NCBI GenBank assembly: GCA_902780405.1
Contig: CACZFI010000006.1
Span: forward strand, 167,958 to 231,957
Length of the DNA: 64,000 bases
Direction: 5' to 3'
Source: an uncultured Lachnospiraceae bacterium
GTDB lineage: Bacteria > Bacillota > Clostridia > Lachnospirales > Lachnospiraceae
In this document: positions 9,257 through 19,427 of the stretch, piece by piece
How positions within the stretch are numbered: the stretch's first letter is position 1
Layout of the letters: every line of letters starts with the position of its first letter
Made by a program: the position numbers and the translations under genes
The notes under the pieces: generated by a model
Seen by the model: the letters and a program-made list of their open reading frames with translations, nothing else
Databases searched by the model: none
Told to the model about the DNA's origin: nothing

Positions 9257-10735
9257 TTATCCTTCCTTTCCGAGAGACCATTCCATGATCTCCTGCTTCA
9301 TCATATCCTGTCGTTTCGACACCATCAGAAGTTCCTGATAATGTCTGTACTCCTCACTGCCAAACATGGCGATAAATCTGGCTGCCCCCGTATCCACCGT
9401 AAGCTCCGTGGTAAGCACCAGCAGTTCACGTTCCTCATCAAAAGCCTTTCCGGCAAATGTATAAAGATGCTTTAGCATCTCCTGAGCCTCCGATACCGAC
9501 TGCTTCATACCGGCCACCTCCGCCTGAAACTTCTCCTCTATGGCTGCAAAGGTATCGCTTCCGGAAACCCCGGAAAGAAAAGCCAGCGTGCGTTTCCGCC
9601 TTCTTTTTTCCTCCGCGGAAAGTGCGCCTGCTGCCTTTCTTTTTTGTAGTGCACGCTCGGCGATGGCCCTTGCCGCTTCTACGGACTCACCGACATCGTC
9701 CGCATCCTTCACCACGGAAAGGATAGGCATCAGGTCCTTCAGATAGTCCGATGTAGCCACTGCATCACGCATTGCGCATTTCACGCGATCCGAAAGCAGG
9801 GAAAGCAGAGAAAGCCGCTCATCAAGCCGCGCCCGCTTCGCCTGCTCTACTGCCGCATCGCTGATACGTCCCTCCAAGATCTCGTCCGCCCGATAATCCT
9901 TTCGGTATCTTAAGTAGAGGTCGTAGTAGGCTGTAAATTCCTTCACAACACGTTCATTTCTGATGTACTGCCCCACAAGCGTTTCGTCTACAGGAAGGGA
10001 TTCCTCCTCGTAGAGTTTGATGATGTCTGAAACATCCTCCCAACCGCGGGCCGTGATATAGTTGCGTTCTCCCGCAACCGTTTCCACACTGTAAAAGTCG
10101 TCCCTGTTCGCATCCAGAAATCCCGTCACCGCACCGTGGATCCCACGTTCGCCCGCATAGACCTTCCATGTGGGATAATCTGCCGCAACCTCGAGCACCT
10201 TCAGGCGATCCAGCGTGGCAACATCGAAGGTGCGAACGGAGCGATTATAAAGCGGCGGATTGCCGGCAACAACGATCACCCAGCCCTCCGGCACTTGGTG
10301 CTTGCCGAAAACCTTATACTGCAGGAACTGGAGCATGGACGGCGCGAGCGTCTCGGATACGCAGTTGATCTCATCGAGAAAGAGGATTCCCTCCGTAACG
10401 CCGCTTTCTTCCATCGTATCATACACGGAGGCGATGATCTCACTCATGGTGTACTCCGACACATCATACGTCTTTCCTCTGTAGGTTTTCTGTTTGATAA
10501 ATGGCAGTCCGAGGGCAGACTGTCTGGTGTGATGCGTCATGGAGTATGCAACTAAAGCGATCCCCATCTCTCCCGCGATCTGCTCCATGATGGCTGTCTT
10601 TCCGATTCCGGGCGCTCCGAGTAAGAAAATGGGTCTCTGTCGCTCCACCGGGATCCTGTAATCTCCGTATTCATCCTTTTTCAAGTAGAGCGACACGTCA
10701 TTCTTGATGTATTCTTTGGCCTGTGCGATGTTCAT
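9257..10735 (-). CDS. MoxR-type AAA+ ATPase
   Basis: A 492-residue AAA+ protein. Walker A GAPGIGKTA lies near 39-47 and Walker B ILFLDEIN near 117-124, followed by a sensor-1 region (VIVVAGNP) and a long helical C-terminal half with Lys/Arg-rich segments. MoxR ATPases act as chaperones that remodel or activate a partner with a von Willebrand A domain. The partner gene directly upstream overlaps this one by 4 bases (ATGA), which supports a physical pair. GGAGG precedes the ATG. Substrate of the pair unknown. Confidence 0.85.
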   Translation of the reverse strand: MNIAQAKEYIKNDVSLYLKKDEYGDYRIPVERQRPIFLLGAPGIGKTAIMEQIAGEMGIALVAYSMTHHTRQSALGLPFIKQKTYRGKTYDVSEYTMSEIIASVYDTMEESGVTEGILFLDEINCVSETLAPSMLQFLQYKVFGKHQVPEGWVIVVAGNPPLYNRSVRTFDVATLDRLKVLEVAADYPTWKVYAGERGIHGAVTGFLDANRDDFYSVETVAGERNYITARGWEDVSDIIKLYEEESLPVDETLVGQYIRNERVVKEFTAYYDLYLRYRKDYRADEILEGRISDAAVEQAKRARLDERLSLLSLLSDRVKCAMRDAVATSDYLKDLMPILSVVKDADDVGESVEAARAIAERALQKRKAAGALSAEEKRRRKRTLAFLSGVSGSDTFAAIEEKFQAEVAGMKQSVSEAQEMLKHLYTFAGKAFDEERELLVLTTELTVDTGAARFIAMFGSEEYRHYQELLMVSKRQDMMKQEIMEWSLGKEG

Positions 10736-12045
10736 ATCCTATCCTCCAATACCACCTTTGACGCCCAGGGCGGAAGCTTGGGTGCCTGTTCGTCCTCTTC
10801 CGTAAAGACAAAGATTGTTTCATATGCCGGCTGTCTATCCGGATAGACGCCATATCCATCCGTAAAATAGATCAGTCCTTTCAGATTCTCAAATCTATTC
10901 TGCTCTATCAGTTCGTCCACGTACGCGAAGGCCGGCCGAAAGTCCGTCCCTCCGAATCCCTGCACCGTGAGATCTTTCATATATGCCTCAAGTGCTTGCG
11001 TATCTTCGATCACGGTATCCTTCCTGACCCGGTCGTCCGCCTGAATGATATGCAGCACGGGCTTCTCGAAAAACAGCCCGCTGTCGGAAATGATCCTGTG
11101 TGTTTCCGCAAGGAACTCCCTCACCCGATTTCCTCCGGTCGAAGCCGAAGTATCGATCACGATCACAAACTCGCGGATCTTTTTTTCATCCCTGTACTCA
11201 AGCGGCTCCACCAGCGGCATATTGCCGTAGACGAAGAGTCCGTAGGTATAGTAAATATAATCAAATGTATCATCCGAAACACGCATTTCCTCGCCGAGGG
11301 CGGCGAATTTCTTCAGAACATCCGCATAATCATATCGTTCCTTTGTTGCAAGTTCAAGCGGACCGAGAAATGCCGCAGCACCCGGACTGTTTCCGGAAAA
11401 CGACTTCACATCCGCCTTCACCCTTCGGGAAAGTTTTCGCCAGAGTTCCTCCGTAAGACCTGTCTCTTCGCGGTCTGTCCTCGCACGCCAGGCAGTATGA
11501 TCGTCTATGGAAAAGAGCGACTCGAATTCTTGAAGCGCCGTCTCGGAGGGCGGTGCCACAGTAAAATAGCGGTAGATCCTGTCCGGCGTAAGCTTCGGGA
11601 TCCATGAGGCGATCTTTGAAAGTGCCTCCCGCTCCTCTCCGTCACGACCGAGCGCCGCCTCCGGAAGATCAAGATCAAGGATCACCTGCTCCACCGCGAT
11701 ATCGTAAGCCAGATTCCTGTATCGAAGTGCTTCGCCGCTTATCGATTCTCCCGCAGCCAGCACCGGATGGAGAAAGAGGTTGTGGAGCAGCATATGAAGG
11801 TAAGCGCGAAGCGGTATGCCGGCATCCTCAAGGTACCTTTGAAGCAGGCGCTCCGGATCATAGAACACTTGTCGTCCGTCCGTGGAAAAGGCCGATGCGC
11901 CCCGCATTTCCGCGGAGGGAAGCGAAAAAACCGCCACATCAAAAAACCTGAACCGGACTGCCAGCGTATCCGCTGCAAGCCGCATCAGCTTTCCTGCCAG
12001 TTTTCTTTCTTTTTCCTCCGATTCGATCCTGCTCATGAAGTTCAT
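10732..12045 (-). CDS. VWA-domain protein paired with MoxR (DUF2201-like metallopeptidase-type N-terminus)
   Basis: The C-terminal ~130 residues form a vWA-like domain starting FVIVIDTSASTGG, a MIDAS metal-site motif (D-x-S-x-S), and ending in IYFTDGYGVYP with the later MIDAS aspartate. The N-terminal half has HMLLHNLFLHPVL, a helical His-rich segment like those of the DUF2201 metallopeptidase-like family. MoxR and vWA proteins commonly form an ATP-driven chaperone complex, here sealed by a 4-bp gene overlap. The start is uncertain. A longer frame opens at 12081, but that ATG lies inside the divergent promoter and lacks a binding site. ATGs at 12045 and 12036 are alternatives; 12045 is used here. 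Confidence 0.8.
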   Translation of the reverse strand: MNFMSRIESEEKERKLAGKLMRLAADTLAVRFRFFDVAVFSLPSAEMRGASAFSTDGRQVFYDPERLLQRYLEDAGIPLRAYLHMLLHNLFLHPVLAAGESISGEALRYRNLAYDIAVEQVILDLDLPEAALGRDGEEREALSKIASWIPKLTPDRIYRYFTVAPPSETALQEFESLFSIDDHTAWRARTDREETGLTEELWRKLSRRVKADVKSFSGNSPGAAAFLGPLELATKERYDYADVLKKFAALGEEMRVSDDTFDYIYYTYGLFVYGNMPLVEPLEYRDEKKIREFVIVIDTSASTGGNRVREFLAETHRIISDSGLFFEKPVLHIIQADDRVRKDTVIEDTQALEAYMKDLTVQGFGGTDFRPAFAYVDELIEQNRFENLKGLIYFTDGYGVYPDRQPAYETIFVFTEEDEQAPKLPPWASKVVLEDRI

Positions 12046-12074
12046 TATACACCATCCGGAAAGTGCATAAAACC

Positions 12075-12103
12075 TTGTCATTTCGTGCTTTTTTTGATAT
12101 AAT
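12075..12103 (+). promoter_or_regulatory. Promoter of the GGDEF-GGDEF-upp operon
   Basis: TTGTCA-N17-TATAAT, close to the sigma-A consensus, with transcription expected near 12110. It shows that an upstream in-frame GTG at 12063 cannot be the translation start of the downstream gene. Confidence 0.75.
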
Positions 12104-12155
12104 TTTATCCGTATATGATTTAGGATCTCTTGCGTTTGGGGGATGTGTTTTAACC

Positions 12156-13874
12156 ATGGAGATGATTAATCGAAAAAGAGGACTGTTGATCACCATCTTC
12201 GTTATGATTCTGGTGTTTCTTACAACCGTTGCTCTCTATATTCTTTCACCTGTTTTCGATAAGGATTACAGCGCACAGATGTATGATCTGTCCAACAGCT
12301 GGCATATCGGAGAAGATGTATCCGGTCCGCCGGTTCGTTTCTATACCATGAAACAGGACGAAGTCTTTACCATGACGACGAATACGCACTTTCTTCCCCA
12401 GAGTGAGAACGCAGCCACCCTGCTTCTTGTGACGGACAGCTGCATGGTGCAGGTCTACTGCTACGACACGCTCCTCTATACCGCATGCAAGAAGGAGTAC
12501 GAGGAGGGGCTTCTTGTCCCGAATATGACCCATCTGATCAGTGTCCCCATCGATTATCAGGGACAGCCGCTCACCGTGGTTCTTACCGCAGCCAGGAACG
12601 GAGCGAAGATCGATACAACCGGATTCTGCTTCGGCGATATCGAATCCATCGCCAGATCCTTTACCCAGCGAAGAGGTTTTGCGATCCTCTTTGCGTGCTT
12701 CCTGATCGGCTTCGGTTCCATCATGATCCTCCTTCAGCTTCTGATCAAGCGCAGTCTCAGCGAGTCCACCAGTTATATCTTTCAGGGGCTTCTTCTTTTG
12801 AACCTCGGTTTCTTTGTCAGCCAATATAACCATCTCTCGCACTTTATGCTGCGGGATGATATCTTCAATACCTACTTCCTGTACATTCATCTGATTCTGA
12901 TTCCCTACCTGCTCTACTCGGTGATGGTCGCCAACCAGAATCTCACCAAGTCCAAAGTGAACAATACGCTGCTGGCGTTAGATATCACAGTTGCGGTGAT
13001 TGTCAGCATCTTAAATTCAACAGGCGCGATCCATATCAATGAATTAACCGGCATCATCTGTCTCTTTGTCGGATTGCACATGCTCATCACCCTGATTCAC
13101 CTGATCATCGTAAACTCCAGATCCAAACGCAACAAAAAAATGTTCTCCTACGTGGATCTCGGTAACCAGTCCGTCTACTTCGGACTCTGCGTTCTGATCA
13201 TCAGCTGCATCCTTGAACTTGCCGTATGGCGATTCGGCATTTCCAGACGTGTGATACCGGCTTCCGATGTCCGCGGCTGCTTCGTGATGGTCGGTGTCCT
13301 GATCATGGCAGCCTGTATCATCATCAGCTATTTCTACCACTGCGTAGCCATCCAAAAGGACGAGGCGATTTCCTCTGCCCTGAAAGGCCTTGCATACGTG
13401 GATAAATTAACCGAGCTTTCCAACCGTACCTACTGCGCGCGGGTGATGGAGAGCCTCAACAAAGACAAGCGTCCCTGTATCATCATCAGCCTTGACCTAG
13501 ACGGGCTGAAACGGATCAACGACGTCGAAGGACACCAAAAAGGCGACCTGTACATCACAGGATTTGCCCGTCTTATGCGGGAGGTATTTGCGGATGAACT
13601 CTTAGTCGGTCGTATGGGCGGTGACGAGTTCATTATTGTGCTCGCCGGAGAGGACTCCATCTACTGTCAGTCCCTGATGAGTGCTCTTGACGACGCCTGC
13701 CGTGCGAATAAAGATGGATTCGCTTACAAGTATTCCTACGGAACTGCCAAAAGCAGTGAGCTCCCCGAATACAACACGCATAGCCAATACATGCTTGCCG
13801 ACCAGCGCATGTACGTGATGAAAGAACAGCATCACAAGATCACGGCGCGAGGAAAGGAGGCGGCACATGAATAA
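12156..13874 (+). CDS. Membrane diguanylate cyclase with 7TM-type sensor region (first of a tandem pair)
   Basis: About 572 residues. An N-terminal membrane helix (ITIFVMILVFLTTVALYIL) is followed by a ~170-residue extracytoplasmic domain, seven or so further helices in the 7TMR-DISM style, then a GGDEF domain with an intact active loop GGDEF at 488-492. It should make c-di-GMP from GTP in response to an outside or membrane signal. No RxxD product-inhibition site is evident just before the active loop. The ATG at 12156 follows a GGGGGA by about 11 bases and sits some 45 bases downstream of the predicted transcription start. It overlaps the next, paralogous gene by 8 bp. Confidence 0.85.
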   Translation: MEMINRKRGLLITIFVMILVFLTTVALYILSPVFDKDYSAQMYDLSNSWHIGEDVSGPPVRFYTMKQDEVFTMTTNTHFLPQSENAATLLLVTDSCMVQVYCYDTLLYTACKKEYEEGLLVPNMTHLISVPIDYQGQPLTVVLTAARNGAKIDTTGFCFGDIESIARSFTQRRGFAILFACFLIGFGSIMILLQLLIKRSLSESTSYIFQGLLLLNLGFFVSQYNHLSHFMLRDDIFNTYFLYIHLILIPYLLYSVMVANQNLTKSKVNNTLLALDITVAVIVSILNSTGAIHINELTGIICLFVGLHMLITLIHLIIVNSRSKRNKKMFSYVDLGNQSVYFGLCVLIISCILELAVWRFGISRRVIPASDVRGCFVMVGVLIMAACIIISYFYHCVAIQKDEAISSALKGLAYVDKLTELSNRTYCARVMESLNKDKRPCIIISLDLDGLKRINDVEGHQKGDLYITGFARLMREVFADELLVGRMGGDEFIIVLAGEDSIYCQSLMSALDDACRANKDGFAYKYSYGTAKSSELPEYNTHSQYMLADQRMYVMKEQHHKITARGKEAAHE

Positions 13875-15603
13875 AAAACGTATCATACTCCTCATCATCG
13901 TCACGCTCGTTTTAGGTATCGCTGTTGAGATCACTTCCCGCATGACCCTGCAGTTCTACCATCTTTCTTCCACTTTTGAAGATGGGCTCTCCGTGGATTA
14001 CAACGGCGAGGATCTCGGTGTCTGCAGGAAGGATGATTTTGTACATTTTATCGAACTCTCCACCGGACACTCCCTCTCGAGCACGGACGTGATCACACTC
14101 TCCACGCCCCTTCCGGATATCGGGAACGTACCCGCCCCTTCGATCTACTTTAAAAGCACCTACTCCGCTTTTGAAATCCTGCTCGACGGCGAGGTCTACA
14201 AGTCCTACTACATGGACGATAAAGGAAGCAACAGCTTCATCGGCAAGAACGTCCATATTGTATCTCTTCCGAAACAGTACCACGACAAGACGCTCTCCAT
14301 CAGAATCTACCCTTCCATTTCCGACGGCTCGGCTCTGATCGAGGGACTCTTCTTCGGCGATTACGAAGATTTGGAGCAGTACTTCATTCACAGATTCTTT
14401 TCTCCGCTGCATGTCGGTGCAGTACTTATGATCCTCGGCATCCTGCTCCTGATGATCTCAACGACCTTTTCCTTCTTTGTGAAGGATATGCATCGTCACA
14501 TAGCGACCGCCGCACTCTTTGTACTCGTCGGTGTTATGATGCACACCTACTATAACTGCAACTTTCTCTATATGGACAGCGATATCACACAGACGATTCT
14601 CTTTGTCTGTATGCTTGCACTCTTCCCGTTGTCACTGCTTTTGAACCGGACCATCGCGCACCCCGGGAAGGACAAGTTGCATCTAATCGGCGAGTTCCTG
14701 TGTCTGGGTTACGCCATTACCAGGATTGCGCTTCACTTACTCGGTATTTACTACATGAACAACCATGTATGGCTGATCATCTTCCCCATCGCGATCACAC
14801 TGTTCCTGATGATCCGGAGTATGATCACCCTCCGCAAAACGGGACGTCTGAACGAATCTGCCACTACGCAGTATACAGGCTACTTCCTTGCAGCCACTTT
14901 CATGCTCAGCGGATGGATCATGACCAAACAGCCGCTCTGCGAGCTGCTTCCGAAGAACGGACTGGTCACCGAGATTTCCATCACACTTTTTACCATCGGC
15001 GGTATGCAGTTCCTGTGCTGCAGTATGATAAACTTCCTGTGGATTTCCGCGAGTTCCTACTCCAGGAACGAAGAATACGACACCATGATCCGTGCCGCGT
15101 ACGAGGATTCCCTGACCGGTCTCCAGAATCGTGCATCCATAGAGCGCACTTTGGATAAGATTGTAGCAAGCACAACCGACTACTGTATCATCAGCCTCGA
15201 TATCAACGACTTAAAGAAAACCAACGACCTCTTCGGTCACGCCGCAGGCGATACACTTCTTTCAAACTTCGCGTCCGCACTCAAGGATACCATCAAAGAC
15301 TCCGGTACCTGCGGTCGTATGGGCGGCGACGAGTTTATCGTCCTCTCCAAGATCACCGAGCCCTATATCATCAGCAATCTGCTCAAGGAGCTCGACAAGA
15401 AACTCGAGGTATTAACCGCATCCGATGCCGACCAGCTTTCCTATCGTGCGGCATACGGTTATGCGTTCCGACACGAAAAAGACAGCCCGCACACCACCTA
15501 TCTCCTCGCGGATCAGAGGATGTACGAGCATAAACAAAAGATCAAAGCTGCCAGACAGGAATCAGGATCAGATGCAGGAAAGCCTGCACAAGCGGAGGTA
15601 TGA
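13867..15603 (+). CDS. Membrane diguanylate cyclase (second of a tandem pair)
   Basis: A 578-residue paralogue of the upstream gene with the same plan: an N-terminal helix ([18 protein letters not shown]), an extracytoplasmic domain of about 150 residues, a block of seven membrane helices, and a C-terminal GGDEF domain with an intact loop at 486-490. An AAGGAGG lies 5 bases before the ATG and the gene starts inside the end of its neighbour, so the pair is translationally linked. The outer domains differ clearly while the cyclase halves stay alike, suggesting duplication followed by new ligand specificity. It ends with a stop codon 2 bases before upp. Confidence 0.85.
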   Translation: MNKKRIILLIIVTLVLGIAVEITSRMTLQFYHLSSTFEDGLSVDYNGEDLGVCRKDDFVHFIELSTGHSLSSTDVITLSTPLPDIGNVPAPSIYFKSTYSAFEILLDGEVYKSYYMDDKGSNSFIGKNVHIVSLPKQYHDKTLSIRIYPSISDGSALIEGLFFGDYEDLEQYFIHRFFSPLHVGAVLMILGILLLMISTTFSFFVKDMHRHIATAALFVLVGVMMHTYYNCNFLYMDSDITQTILFVCMLALFPLSLLLNRTIAHPGKDKLHLIGEFLCLGYAITRIALHLLGIYYMNNHVWLIIFPIAITLFLMIRSMITLRKTGRLNESATTQYTGYFLAATFMLSGWIMTKQPLCELLPKNGLVTEISITLFTIGGMQFLCCSMINFLWISASSYSRNEEYDTMIRAAYEDSLTGLQNRASIERTLDKIVASTTDYCIISLDINDLKKTNDLFGHAAGDTLLSNFASALKDTIKDSGTCGRMGGDEFIVLSKITEPYIISNLLKELDKKLEVLTASDADQLSYRAAYGYAFRHEKDSPHTTYLLADQRMYEHKQKIKAARQESGSDAGKPAQAEV

Positions 15604-15605
15604 GT

Positions 15606-16238
15606 ATGAGAGAGAATGTTACCATCGTCGAACATCCCCTGGTGAAACATAAGATTTCCATGTTAAGAGACAAAAATACCGGAACCAACGAGTTCCGGAA
15701 ACTGGTAGAGGAAGTCACCATGCTGATGGGCTATGAAGCCCTTCGTGATCTTCCCTTAGAAGATGTTGAGGTCGAGACGCCGATCGAGACATGTATGACA
15801 CCGATGCTTGCAGGAAGAAAGCTGGCACTTGTGCCGATCCTTCGGGCCGGTCTCGGTATGGTGGGCGGTATGCTTGCACTCACACCCACAGCCAAGGTGG
15901 GACACATCGGCATGTACCGCGACGAAGACACTCATACACCGCAGGACTACTACTGCAAGCTCCCGCATCCCATCGACGACCGTGTCATCGTGGTCATGGA
16001 TCCCATGCTTGCCACCGGCGGTTCCGCAGAGGATGCCATCACGCAGATCAAGAAGCAGGGCGGCACCCACATCAAGTTTATGTCCATCATCGCTGCACCG
16101 GAAGGCTTGGATCGCGTATCCGAAGCGCATCCCGATGTGCAGATCTACGTCGGTCAGTTAGACCGCTGCCTGAATGCAGACGCCTACATCTGTCCCGGTC
16201 TCGGTGACGCAGGCGACCGCATCTTCGGTACTGTCTAA
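15606..16238 (+). CDS. upp: Uracil phosphoribosyltransferase
   Basis: Converts uracil and PRPP to UMP in pyrimidine salvage. The 210-residue length is standard. The sequence shows [12 protein letters not shown], the PRPP-binding loop [14 protein letters not shown] and the C-terminal uracil-binding [21 protein letters not shown] at 15594-15598 is 7 bases before the ATG at 15606 but only 1 base before an in-frame ATG at 15600, so the downstream start is chosen. It is the last gene of the GGDEF operon and overlaps the convergent dapF by 4 bases. No terminator separates the two. Confidence 0.96.
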   Translation: MRENVTIVEHPLVKHKISMLRDKNTGTNEFRKLVEEVTMLMGYEALRDLPLEDVEVETPIETCMTPMLAGRKLALVPILRAGLGMVGGMLALTPTAKVGHIGMYRDEDTHTPQDYYCKLPHPIDDRVIVVMDPMLATGGSAEDAITQIKKQGGTHIKFMSIIAAPEGLDRVSEAHPDVQIYVGQLDRCLNADAYICPGLGDAGDRIFGTV

Positions 16239-17098
16239 AGTTCGATATCTATCACACCGTCATATACGACTTTCGCCGGGCCTGTCATATAGACCCGGTT
16301 TTTCTTTTGATCAAAACGGATCTTCAAATCTCCGCCAAGCAGACGGATCTTCACCTCATCCTCCGTATAACCGTTCAGGATGCAGGCTACCACGGATGCG
16401 CACGCTCCCGTTCCACAGGCAAGCGTCTCACCGGATCCGCGCTCCCAGACACGCATCTTTACAAAGCTTCGATCTACAAGTTCCACAAACTCCGCATTGA
16501 CACGTCTCGGGAACATGGGGTGATTCTCAAAAAGCGGTCCCACCGTCTCTATGGGAAAATGGTCCACGTCCTTGATAAAGCTTACGCAATGCGGGTTTCC
16601 CATCGAAACACAGGTGATCCGATACTCCTCTTCACCGATGGTCACCGGCATATCCTGCACGCGGTCGATTCCGGCTGTCACAGGCACCTCGGAAGCCGTA
16701 AGGATGGGTGCGCCCATATCAACCGTAACCTCTGCAACATGTCCTCTGTCACTGTCTGTCTTTCCTTCAATGCGGAAGGTGAGTTCCTTGATCCCCGCCA
16801 GAGTCTCCACGGTTACCACTTCTTTGTCCGTCAGACCGTAATCATAGACATACTTTCCGACACAGCGGATTCCGTTTCCGCACATCTCGGACTGCGATCC
16901 GTCCGCGTTGTACATCTCCATGGTGAAATCCGCAACCTCTGAGGGCTTGATCAGGATCAAACCATCCGAACCGATACCGAAATGTCTGTCGCTTACGGCT
17001 ACCGCAAGCTCCGATGCTCTTTCGATCTTCTCCTTGAAGCAATTGACATATACATAGTCATTGCCGATACCTTCCATCTTTGTAAATGCAAACTTCAT
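16235..17098 (-). CDS. dapF: Diaminopimelate epimerase
   Basis: Interconverts LL- and meso-diaminopimelate for lysine and peptidoglycan synthesis in the cytoplasm. It has 287 residues. The two catalytic cysteines are C73 in [10 protein letters not shown] and C228 in [13 protein letters not shown], and the N-terminal GIGNDYVYV segment is family-typical. It lies 3 bases after an ABC-2 exporter permease and is probably the last gene of that transcript. The functional link to the transporters is not obvious. Confidence 0.96.
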   Translation of the reverse strand: MKFAFTKMEGIGNDYVYVNCFKEKIERASELAVAVSDRHFGIGSDGLILIKPSEVADFTMEMYNADGSQSEMCGNGIRCVGKYVYDYGLTDKEVVTVETLAGIKELTFRIEGKTDSDRGHVAEVTVDMGAPILTASEVPVTAGIDRVQDMPVTIGEEEYRITCVSMGNPHCVSFIKDVDHFPIETVGPLFENHPMFPRRVNAEFVELVDRSFVKMRVWERGSGETLACGTGACASVVACILNGYTEDEVKIRLLGGDLKIRFDQKKNRVYMTGPAKVVYDGVIDIEL

Positions 17099-17101
17099 AA
17101 T

Positions 17102-18241
17102 CTAACCTCTTTTTCTGTTGCCGATTTCCGCGACGACGGTTCCGAATGCTATGCATGCGATTCCGAACAAAAGCTGGATTCCCATGCAGTCAAGACATTC
17201 GATAAGCCCGCTGCCGGTCTTGACTCTTTCTGTTGTTTCTATGTACCAGTAGGTGGGAAGAAATCTTCCGACCCTCTTCACGCTCTCACCAAGCAGGGCA
17301 ACCGGAACAAAACAGCCGCCCAGGAACGCCATCGCCAGAGAGAGCACCGTAGTGATCATACCGGATTGCGCCGTATTCTTCAGCGGAAGCATGGAAAGCA
17401 TGGTTGCGATCATGGATACCGTCAAAGTAAACGCAAGCAGGTTCAAAAGCAGTGTGACCAGTTCCTCCGTTTCTTTTCCCTTTCCTTCCATCAGCAGGAA
17501 AAGTCCCGCCATCAGAAGAAATACCACCATCGCAAAGGACATGGTGCCAAGCATCAGTTCAAAAGTCCGCTTTCCCGCAGGGTAGGCTGCGACTAAATTT
17601 CTGTCGTGGATCTCCTTTCTCCGGAAGCGAAGCAGCACCGGCAGAAGGCCCGACAGGATAATTCCCATCAATCCATAGGGAAGAAATGCGATCATGGAGG
17701 AAGCGATTCTCGTGTCGTTCTCCTCGCCCACCATGGTAACCAGCCGTCCGTAATCGGCAGCCACCACAGCTTTTTTATGCGCGTCCTCGATCTTCATATC
17801 AAGATTCACATAGTCTCTTAAATGTGTCAGATAAGCATCAATCTGGCTCTCGATGTACATACCGGCCGGAAGCCCGTCATCCGCTACCATGCGGATCTTT
17901 ACGTCATCCCACTCAGCCAGCCAGCCTGTTTCGAATCCCTCGGGAATCTCAACATACGCCACGATGGTCTCATAGTAGAGCAGATCCTTCAGTGTGTCCT
18001 CGTCGTAATCTCCTTCCTTCAGCGTATGGATCCCACCGAGGTACTCTGTCAGACACTTTGAAAGATTGGTATTGTCATGATCCACCACCAGGATGGTGTA
18101 ACCCTCCTGCTTGAACATCCTTCCGCCGTCATCACCCGACCGACCTACGATGGCACAAAGTGCCAGGATGATAATGATATAGACGATTACGCCGACCTTG
18201 TATTCGCGGAGCACCTTCCAAAATGCTTTATAAACTGTCAT
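17102..18241 (-). CDS. ABC-2 type exporter permease (second of two)
   Basis: A 379-residue membrane protein with one N-terminal helix (VGVIVYIIIILALCAIVG), a ~150-residue extracytoplasmic domain, and about five C-terminal helices, the ABC-2 exporter layout. It pairs with the adjacent permease (14-bp overlap) and the ATPase upstream. Such two-permease sets usually export drugs, peptides or lipids. No substrate-specific feature is visible. Confidence 0.82.
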   Translation of the reverse strand: MTVYKAFWKVLREYKVGVIVYIIIILALCAIVGRSGDDGGRMFKQEGYTILVVDHDNTNLSKCLTEYLGGIHTLKEGDYDEDTLKDLLYYETIVAYVEIPEGFETGWLAEWDDVKIRMVADDGLPAGMYIESQIDAYLTHLRDYVNLDMKIEDAHKKAVVAADYGRLVTMVGEENDTRIASSMIAFLPYGLMGIILSGLLPVLLRFRRKEIHDRNLVAAYPAGKRTFELMLGTMSFAMVVFLLMAGLFLLMEGKGKETEELVTLLLNLLAFTLTVSMIATMLSMLPLKNTAQSGMITTVLSLAMAFLGGCFVPVALLGESVKRVGRFLPTYWYIETTERVKTGSGLIECLDCMGIQLLFGIACIAFGTVVAEIGNRKRG

Positions 18242-19427
18242 AGCTCCGCCTCCTTCCCATCAGGCTTCCCGCCGTAAGAAAGGCCACGGAAAGAACAACC
18301 ATATAAGTGACGGCCCGAGTAAGCCTTTCTCCCGGCCCGTAAGTGTTCAGGCTGTAAAATGCATCGGTGATCACCGCAGAAGGATTGATCCTGTTGATGA
18401 TCGGTGCATGTTCTTCCACCACTGCCTTCATATTGTGAACCATCAGGCCCGCCAGGAAACCACCCACAAGGGTGATCACGGTAAGCAGTGATTCCTTCTT
18501 CTCATATCCCGAACTTCCGATGTGTGCCACCAGATAGCCAAGGGATACGCCAAGCAGAGTGCCGAGGGCCGTGATCAGGAACAGATAACCGTAACTTCCG
18601 CCAAAACGGATCCCAAGCACAAAGATCAGATAGCACAACACCACGCTCGTCGCAATGAGCTGCAGCACGTAGACCGCAGCTACGGAGGTAAGCTCATAGA
18701 TCACCTTCGAATAAGGCGCGAGTTCGATTCTCTTTCCGACCTCTTCGATATTTGCGGCGGTCCGAACCGTACTCTGAAGGGATGCCAGCGAGCAAAACAG
18801 GCAGACCATGGCGATCAGATTATAGAAGTAGGTCACCATGGGGTCCTTGTTCTCACCCGACATTGCCTCCCGCACAACCGACGACTCCAACACATCATCT
18901 ATAGATGCGGACATCTGCCGCAGGTAAGCCCTGTAATGTACCGGATTATACGCATACAATTCCGTCAGATAGTCCATCTTGGCCTGCAGCTCACCCACAA
19001 GCATCGTGAGGATACTTTCGGACAGTCCGTTCTCTCTGACGGTAAGTGACAATGCGAGCGGAGGCAGTTCCGCATTCTCCGTCAGTTTCTTTTGATCAAG
19101 GGTTACATAGATAATCCCTGACACCTCTCCCTCGGAAAGTGCGGTTTTCGCCGCATCCTCCGACATCTCCGTGGCATGAAGAAGCGGCGTACCGTCGTCC
19201 TGCTCCATGGTATCAAGCATATCCGCAAGTCCCTCGAATTCATATCCGTTCATATCCGTGATCACCAACGCCGTCTCTATGGTATCGATGGTCTGGCTGC
19301 TGTAAATGTCCTTAAACGCCGCATAAAAAAGCGTGCCGAGCAGGATACCGAAGATCATGGTCCAGAAGACTGCGGTCTTATTACGAAGGGCCAGTTTGAA
19401 ATTGGTCACGAAAATTCGTACAGCCAC
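18228..19427 (-). CDS. ABC-2 type exporter permease (first of two)
   Basis: A 399-residue ABC-2 permease with an N-terminal helix (TAVFWTMIFGILLGTLFY), an outer domain of about 150 residues containing a TIDTIETALVITDMNGYEF segment, and five or six C-terminal helices. It starts at the stop of the ATPase gene (1-base overlap) and overlaps the next permease by 14 bp, so the three genes are translationally linked as one exporter. Function beyond export is not predictable from the sequence. Confidence 0.82.
   Translation of the reverse strand: MAVRIFVTNFKLALRNKTAVFWTMIFGILLGTLFYAAFKDIYSSQTIDTIETALVITDMNGYEFEGLADMLDTMEQDDGTPLLHATEMSEDAAKTALSEGEVSGIIYVTLDQKKLTENAELPPLALSLTVRENGLSESILTMLVGELQAKMDYLTELYAYNPVHYRAYLRQMSASIDDVLESSVVREAMSGENKDPMVTYFYNLIAMVCLFCSLASLQSTVRTAANIEEVGKRIELAPYSKVIYELTSVAAVYVLQLIATSVVLCYLIFVLGIRFGGSYGYLFLITALGTLLGVSLGYLVAHIGSSGYEKKESLLTVITLVGGFLAGLMVHNMKAVVEEHAPIINRINPSAVITDAFYSLNTYGPGERLTRAVTYMVVLSVAFLTAGSLMGRRRSYDSL

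Noticed and set aside
10732..12081. Longest start (12081) for the vWA protein
   Set aside because: That ATG overlaps the divergent promoter's -35 and lacks a Shine-Dalgarno; a shorter start is used with stated uncertainty.
12063..12155. N-terminal extension of the first GGDEF protein
   Set aside because: The upstream GTG start lies ahead of the -35 box of a near-consensus promoter, so this part would not be transcribed.
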